A DNA stretch of 64,000 bases, from assembly GCF_002741015.1 (NCBI RefSeq), contig NZ_CP016619.1, forward strand, positions 372,001-436,000. Direction: 5' to 3'. The position numbers and the translations under genes are program-made. Below the pieces are notes generated by a model. The model was not told the DNA's origin. It ran no database searches and saw only the letters and a program-made list of their open reading frames with translations. This stretch comes from Microvirga ossetica (lineage in GTDB: Bacteria; Pseudomonadota; Alphaproteobacteria; Rhizobiales; Beijerinckiaceae). Positions 60,548-64,000 of this stretch are shown piece after piece (within the stretch, counting starts at the first letter, position 1; every line of letters begins with the position of its first letter).

Positions 60548-60854
60548 GGGAACTCAAAAGCTACAGGGTCTGAAGTAGATGGTGGAAGTCTTTGTGCCTT
60601 CTGTCGAGGGATTTGTGACAGGGGCAGGACTAAGAGCCTAGATAACACACTGGCTGCGTTTCATGATGATGCTTGGGCCAGCCTGCTGAAGCAGATGAGG
60701 CCATCGGCTGAACCGCTCGTGACAGAAGCGGTAAAGGGGGGCGCGATAACCGGACGCCATTGGAGCCATTCCCTGATCACCTGATCTGAAGGCCTCCGAG
60801 AGCATGTAAGCAGCGCATAGCTGCGTCCCGCAGATCAAACTTGCTAATGCTGCA
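60548..60854. other. Intergenic stretch upstream of nrtR and the 63-aa gene
   Basis: About 305 bp holding the divergent promoter region of nrtR. No ORF is convincing and no repeat stands out except the palindrome at 60847. Confidence 0.4.
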
Positions 60855-60863
60855 ATGCAGCAT
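60847..60863. promoter_or_regulatory. Perfect palindrome, PhaR-consensus match
   Basis: ATGCTGCAATGCAGCAT (8-1-8) contains CTGC-AAT-GCAG, an exact match to the PhaR consensus CTGC-N3-GCAG reported for Paracoccus. It overlaps the first ATG of the small gene at 60855. Confidence 0.6.
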
Positions 60864-61046
60864 AGTCTCGAAACAACCACTGCAACCGAAGCGAATCTTT
60901 TCAGGAAGCTTATAGGCTTCGTCAGAGCCATGGTCCCAAGCAAGTCTTCAAGCCCCGCTTCAGGCGCCCTGACCGTGTCAGAGTGGACGGCCATCGCCAG
61001 TTCGCTCGCGTTCCTGGCTCTCTGGCTTGCCATCTCGTTCAATTAG
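60855..61046 (+). CDS. Small tail-anchored membrane protein (63 aa)
   Basis: MQHSLETTTATEANLFRKLI, GFVRAMVPSKSSSPASGALT, VSEWTAIASSLAFLALWLAI SFN: a polar N-terminal half and one C-terminal membrane helix. The first ATG lies inside a PhaR-like palindrome, so if the site is a true operator a repressor would sit on the start region, or translation starts later. No family recognised. Confidence 0.5.
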   Translation: MQHSLETTTATEANLFRKLIGFVRAMVPSKSSSPASGALTVSEWTAIASSLAFLALWLAISFN

Positions 61047-61480
61047 GAGACGGCCTCGCCGGAGCGCAAGCAGAGAGGGCGCGTCACCGTATGGAAGTCT
61101 CACCGTCCGGCTCTCTGACGAGGCGATTGCCACTTGGCGGGCGGAGCCCCGCACCACGAGGCGGTCAGCCGCATTATTCGGCCTTCCATCCGAACAGTAC
61201 TGACGCCCCGGGCGGTGCTTCGTCTGGCACTTCGTCAGGCCGTGGGGCGGATTGGATCGAGACTGAGGAGCCTTGGTCTCGATCGAACGGCACCGGATCG
61301 CTCCTGTGATTGGTACGCTGTCCAAAGCGGCGCCTAGGCAGGTGCTATTCTGAGGATGGCTCTGTCGCGGCTTGCATCCTGGGCAAGCCATCGAATGCCA
61401 CGATGAACCCGTGTTGTTCAAGGCTCCGCTTGACTGTTAGACCGTCACGGTCGGGATCTTGAGGCGAAAGGAGGTACTCG
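61047..61480. other. Intergenic stretch, nothing identified
   Basis: About 430 bp. Reading frames are short and unlike genes. The final bases (AAAGGAGGT) are the ribosome binding site for the gene at 61481. Confidence 0.4.
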
Positions 61481-62122
61481 GTGGCAGTCACAACCAAGGT
61501 CATCGACGGCGACCTCCTCATGCTCCGGATCGTGTTCCCTGATGACAGGACGGTGACGATCACAGCCGGCAGGGGCGGCAAGAGCGTCAGCGTGGCTCCC
61601 GATGACAGGGAAATCGCCGAGAGGCTGTCGTCCATCTTCCAGTGGAGCACCGATAGAGTGAGCGTACCAGGCTATCCGTTCACCAGCCTCAACCAGGTCA
61701 TCTATGGGATGGAGGCGCTGGCCCGGTCCGCGATGAGCGTCGAACAGTTCATAGCGGGGCTGCGGGAAGTGCTGGAGGTGTCCGGACGGCCGTCTGAGCC
61801 CGAGATTGGGATCAAAGTCCCATCGTGCACCGGCGTCGACCTGAGCCCGAGCGGGAACGGATGGTTAGTTGATGCCCGTTTCCAGGGCGGGGAGCGCTTC
61901 AAGCTCGCCATCAACAAGGCCAGCGTCGGCTGGGCCGCAGACCCGCCGGAACCCGCACGCGATAAAGCGGTCATGAAGCTCCTCTCGCGTTTGAAGAGCG
62001 CCCCAGTTCCGACGGATGAGGACCTTGCGCTGCTCGTGATGGAGGTAGCGCATTATTCATCCGATATCGCCGGATGGCTCCAAGGCCTGCACTCAGCCAT
62101 CTCCGAGGAGTCGAGGCTCTAG
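61481..62122 (+). CDS. Hypothetical protein (213 aa)
   Basis: The GTG at 61481 follows a near-perfect Shine-Dalgarno (AAAGGAGGT), so the start is firm. The N-terminal 55 residues are beta-rich (VTTKVIDGDLLMLRIVFPDD RTVTITAG). The middle is helical (MEALARSAMSVEQFIAGLRE VLEVSG), followed by another beta section (LSPSGNGWLVDARFQGGERF KLAINK) and a helical tail (EDLALLVMEVAHYSSDIAGW LQGLH). No signal peptide or membrane segment is visible, and no family is recognised. It converges on ftsK with about 50 bp between stops. Confidence 0.75.
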   Translation: MAVTTKVIDGDLLMLRIVFPDDRTVTITAGRGGKSVSVAPDDREIAERLSSIFQWSTDRVSVPGYPFTSLNQVIYGMEALARSAMSVEQFIAGLREVLEVSGRPSEPEIGIKVPSCTGVDLSPSGNGWLVDARFQGGERFKLAINKASVGWAADPPEPARDKAVMKLLSRLKSAPVPTDEDLALLVMEVAHYSSDIAGWLQGLHSAISEESRL

Positions 62123-62170
62123 AGGGCGCCTCCGGCCCGCATCGTGCGGGGACAAGACCGTTCAGTTGTC

Positions 62171-64000
62171 CTAATCCTCGAACGCCCCGCGCAAGATCCC
62201 CCGCTTGCCGGCATGATTGGCAGGTCCGACGATGCCTTCCTTCTCCATGCGCTCCATGATCGAAGCCGCCCGGTTATAGCCGATCTGCAACCGACGCTGG
62301 ATGTAGGATGTCGAGGCCTTCCTGTGCCGCAGGACGATGCCGACAGCCTGCTCATAGGCATCAGCCGATACGAGGCCGACATCGTCCTCGTCGGCGGGGA
62401 GTTCGGGCTTTTCCAGATCCTCAGGCGTCTCATCATCGGCCGTGACAGCATCGAGATAAACAGGTTCACCCTGGCGCTTGAGATGCGCCACCACCTTCTC
62501 GACCTCCTCGTCCGAGCAGAACGGACCGTGCACGCGCGTGATCCGCCCGCCGCCGGCCATGTACAGCATGTCGCCCTGGCCCAGAAGCTGCTCCGCCCCC
62601 ATCGCGCCCAGGATCGTCCGGCTGTCGATCTTCGAGGTCACCTGGAACGAGATCCGGGTCGGGAAGTTCGCCTTGATCGTGCCGGTGATCACGTCCACGG
62701 AAGGGCGCTGCGTCGCCAGGATCACGTGGATGCCGGCGGCTCTGGCCATCTGGGCCAGGCGCTGGATCGCGCCCTCGATCTCCTTGCCGGCCACCATCAT
62801 CAGGTCCGCCATCTCGTCGACGATCACCACGATGTACGGCAGCGGATCGAGATCCATGATCTCTTCCGTGTACGTCAGCTCACCTGTGGCCTTGTCGAAG
62901 CCTGTCTGGACTGTTCGCGTGATGACTTCACCCTTAGCCTTGGCCTCGACCACGCGGGCGTTGAAGCCGTCGATGTTGCGCACGCCGAGCTTCGCCATCT
63001 TCTTATAGCGCTCTTCCATCTCGCGCACCGCCCACCTCAGAGCAATGATCGCCTTCTTCGGGTCAGTGACCACGGGCGTGAGCAGATGCGGGATGCCATC
63101 GTAGACCGAGAGCTCGAGCATCTTCGGATCGACCATGATCAGGCGGCATTCTTCCGGCGTGAACCGGTAGAGCAGCGAGAGGATCATGGTGTTGATCGCC
63201 ACCGACTTGCCCGAGCCGGTGGTGCCGGCCACCAGCAGGTGCGGCATGCGGGCGAGATCGGCGATCACCGGCTCGCCGCCGATGGTCTTGCCGAGGCAGA
63301 TCGGAAGCTTCTGGTTCGACGCCTTGAAATCTGCGGCTTCCAGCATCTCGCGCAGGTACACCGTCTCGCGGCTCTCGTTCGGCATCTCGATGCCGATGGC
63401 ATTGCGGCCCTGGACCACGGCGACGCGGGCCGAGACCGCGCTCATCGAGCGGGCGATATCCTCCGAGAGAGCGATGACACGCGAGGATTTGACACCCGGG
63501 GCAGGCTCGAGCTCGTACAACGTGACCACCGGTCCTGGATGGACATGAATGACCTCACCCTTCACGCCGAAATCACGGATGACCCTCTCGACCCGTCCGG
63601 CTCTCTCTTCGAGAATATTTTCGGTGAGACTCGTGCCTCTGCTCTCAGACGGTCGCCCGAGCAGCTCGATATCAGGACGCTGGTAGAAGGCGAACCTCGA
63701 GCGCTGGGGCGCTGCGGGAGGGGGCAGCATAATGATCGGTGACCCAAAGACCGTCTCCTCCCCCGGGGCAGCAATCTCCGCATCCTGGGCCGGAAGCACG
63801 ACGTCCCGATACATGATTTCTTGCGCCGCTTCGATCACCTCGAGAGCAGAGGTCGCATCTAATCCAGGATGCTCCTCCTTCAGCATCTGCTCCCGCGGCG
63901 CACCTGAGGGGGCAAGCTCATCCTCAGCTGAGGCGATCGTCTCGATGGAGGCTCGCTTCTCCATGACGGCGGCTTTCTCGGCCGCGGGAGCGCGCGTCAC
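62171..64000 (-). CDS. ftsK: DNA translocase FtsK (N-terminal part outside window)
   Basis: At least 609 codons are open to the window edge. The motor domain is complete: Walker A in [20 protein letters not shown], Walker B in [20 protein letters not shown], then [27 protein letters not shown] and [20 protein letters not shown]. The C-terminal gamma winged helix ([31 protein letters not shown]) reads KOPS sites and activates XerCD at dif. The N-terminal membrane anchor and most of the linker lie beyond 64000. It is an essential-type chromosomal cell-division gene, the strongest core-genome marker here. Confidence 0.96.
   Translation of the reverse strand: MTRAPAAEKAAVMEKRASIETIASAEDELAPSGAPREQMLKEEHPGLDATSALEVIEAAQEIMYRDVVLPAQDAEIAAPGEETVFGSPIIMLPPPAAPQRSRFAFYQRPDIELLGRPSESRGTSLTENILEERAGRVERVIRDFGVKGEVIHVHPGPVVTLYELEPAPGVKSSRVIALSEDIARSMSAVSARVAVVQGRNAIGIEMPNESRETVYLREMLEAADFKASNQKLPICLGKTIGGEPVIADLARMPHLLVAGTTGSGKSVAINTMILSLLYRFTPEECRLIMVDPKMLELSVYDGIPHLLTPVVTDPKKAIIALRWAVREMEERYKKMAKLGVRNIDGFNARVVEAKAKGEVITRTVQTGFDKATGELTYTEEIMDLDPLPYIVVIVDEMADLMMVAGKEIEGAIQRLAQMARAAGIHVILATQRPSVDVITGTIKANFPTRISFQVTSKIDSRTILGAMGAEQLLGQGDMLYMAGGGRITRVHGPFCSDEEVEKVVAHLKRQGEPVYLDAVTADDETPEDLEKPELPADEDDVGLVSADAYEQAVGIVLRHRKASTSYIQRRLQIGYNRAASIMERMEKEGIVGPANHAGKRGILRGAFED

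Noticed and set aside
62144..63742. 532-codon plus-strand ORF
   Set aside because: It is antisense to ftsK, whose Walker motifs are unambiguous.
1..64000. CRISPR arrays, tRNA and rRNA genes
   Set aside because: No regularly spaced repeats of CRISPR type, no tRNA-like cloverleaf with CCA context, and no conserved rRNA segments were recognised. A covariance-model search would be decisive.

Overview
The window is GC-rich alphaproteobacterial DNA. The gene set (poly-3-hydroxybutyrate synthase, phasins, DUF1127, DUF2254, NrtR-nadA, a CIO-type cytochrome bd oxidase, FtsK) and the protein style suggest a Hyphomicrobiales member, most likely Methylobacteriaceae such as Microvirga or Methylobacterium. 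This is inferred from family distribution, not measured. FtsK and nadA argue for a chromosome, but most of the window is accessory: insertion sequences, a group II intron, gene fragments and small orphan genes lie between short islands of ordinary genes. I saw no rRNA, tRNA or CRISPR array.

Layout. 1-6.3 kb: Crp/Fnr regulator (cut by the window edge), a small exported protein, an L,D-transpeptidase fused in frame to an IS6-type transposase tail, Dps, a DCC-family protein, a receiver-only response regulator, a fasciclin protein and a divergent XRE-cupin regulator. 6.3-16.3 kb: debris with two ABC substrate-binding genes (one broken), two diverged ISNCY-like elements, a cupin, a 149-bp MITE-like element and a complete group II intron. 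16.9-32.3 kb: polyhydroxyalkanoate/acyl-CoA block with phaC, a phaJ remnant, a thioesterase, phasin, LysR regulator, acyl-CoA synthetase, methyltransferases, dodecin, a hemerythrin-like/phasin fusion and DUF2254. 32.3-38.3 kb: nested mobile elements. An IS1111-type element sits inside an IS3 element, and a 2.6-kb serine-recombinase element sits inside an IS66 transposase gene whose frame is restored if the insert is removed. 38.8-42.5 kb: small orphan genes including an intact and a slippage-broken WGR gene and a DUF551-like protein carrying an RpoD region 1.1-like domain. 42.9-50.5 kb: amidoligase-like protein, MBL hydrolase, DUF3616, phospholipase D, AraC regulator, DUF2000. 50.5-53.7 kb: DUF2474-cydB-cydA-GbsR operon with a perfect palindrome and an FNR/FixK-like box upstream. 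53.9-58.4 kb: SnoaL-like protein, basic Ala/Ser-rich protein, EamA transporter with a 3' frameshift, IS110. 58.0-60.5 kb: NrtR-nadA-truncated nadB with three NrtR-like operators. 60.8-64 kb: a small membrane protein with a PhaR-like operator, an orphan gene, and the C-terminal part of FtsK.

How it fits together. The clearest physiological theme is carbon storage under redox or oxygen stress. PhaC makes the polymer and phasins coat the granule. PhaR-like palindromes precede the phasin, a small gene at 22.2 kb and a membrane protein at 60.9 kb. The hemerythrin-like/phasin fusion could place a four-helix sensor or scavenger on granules. Dps, the bd oxidase and the Fnr-type signals fit the same setting. 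The most unusual items are the serine-recombinase element, the region 1.1 domain inside a small DUF551-like protein, and the hemerythrin-phasin fusion.
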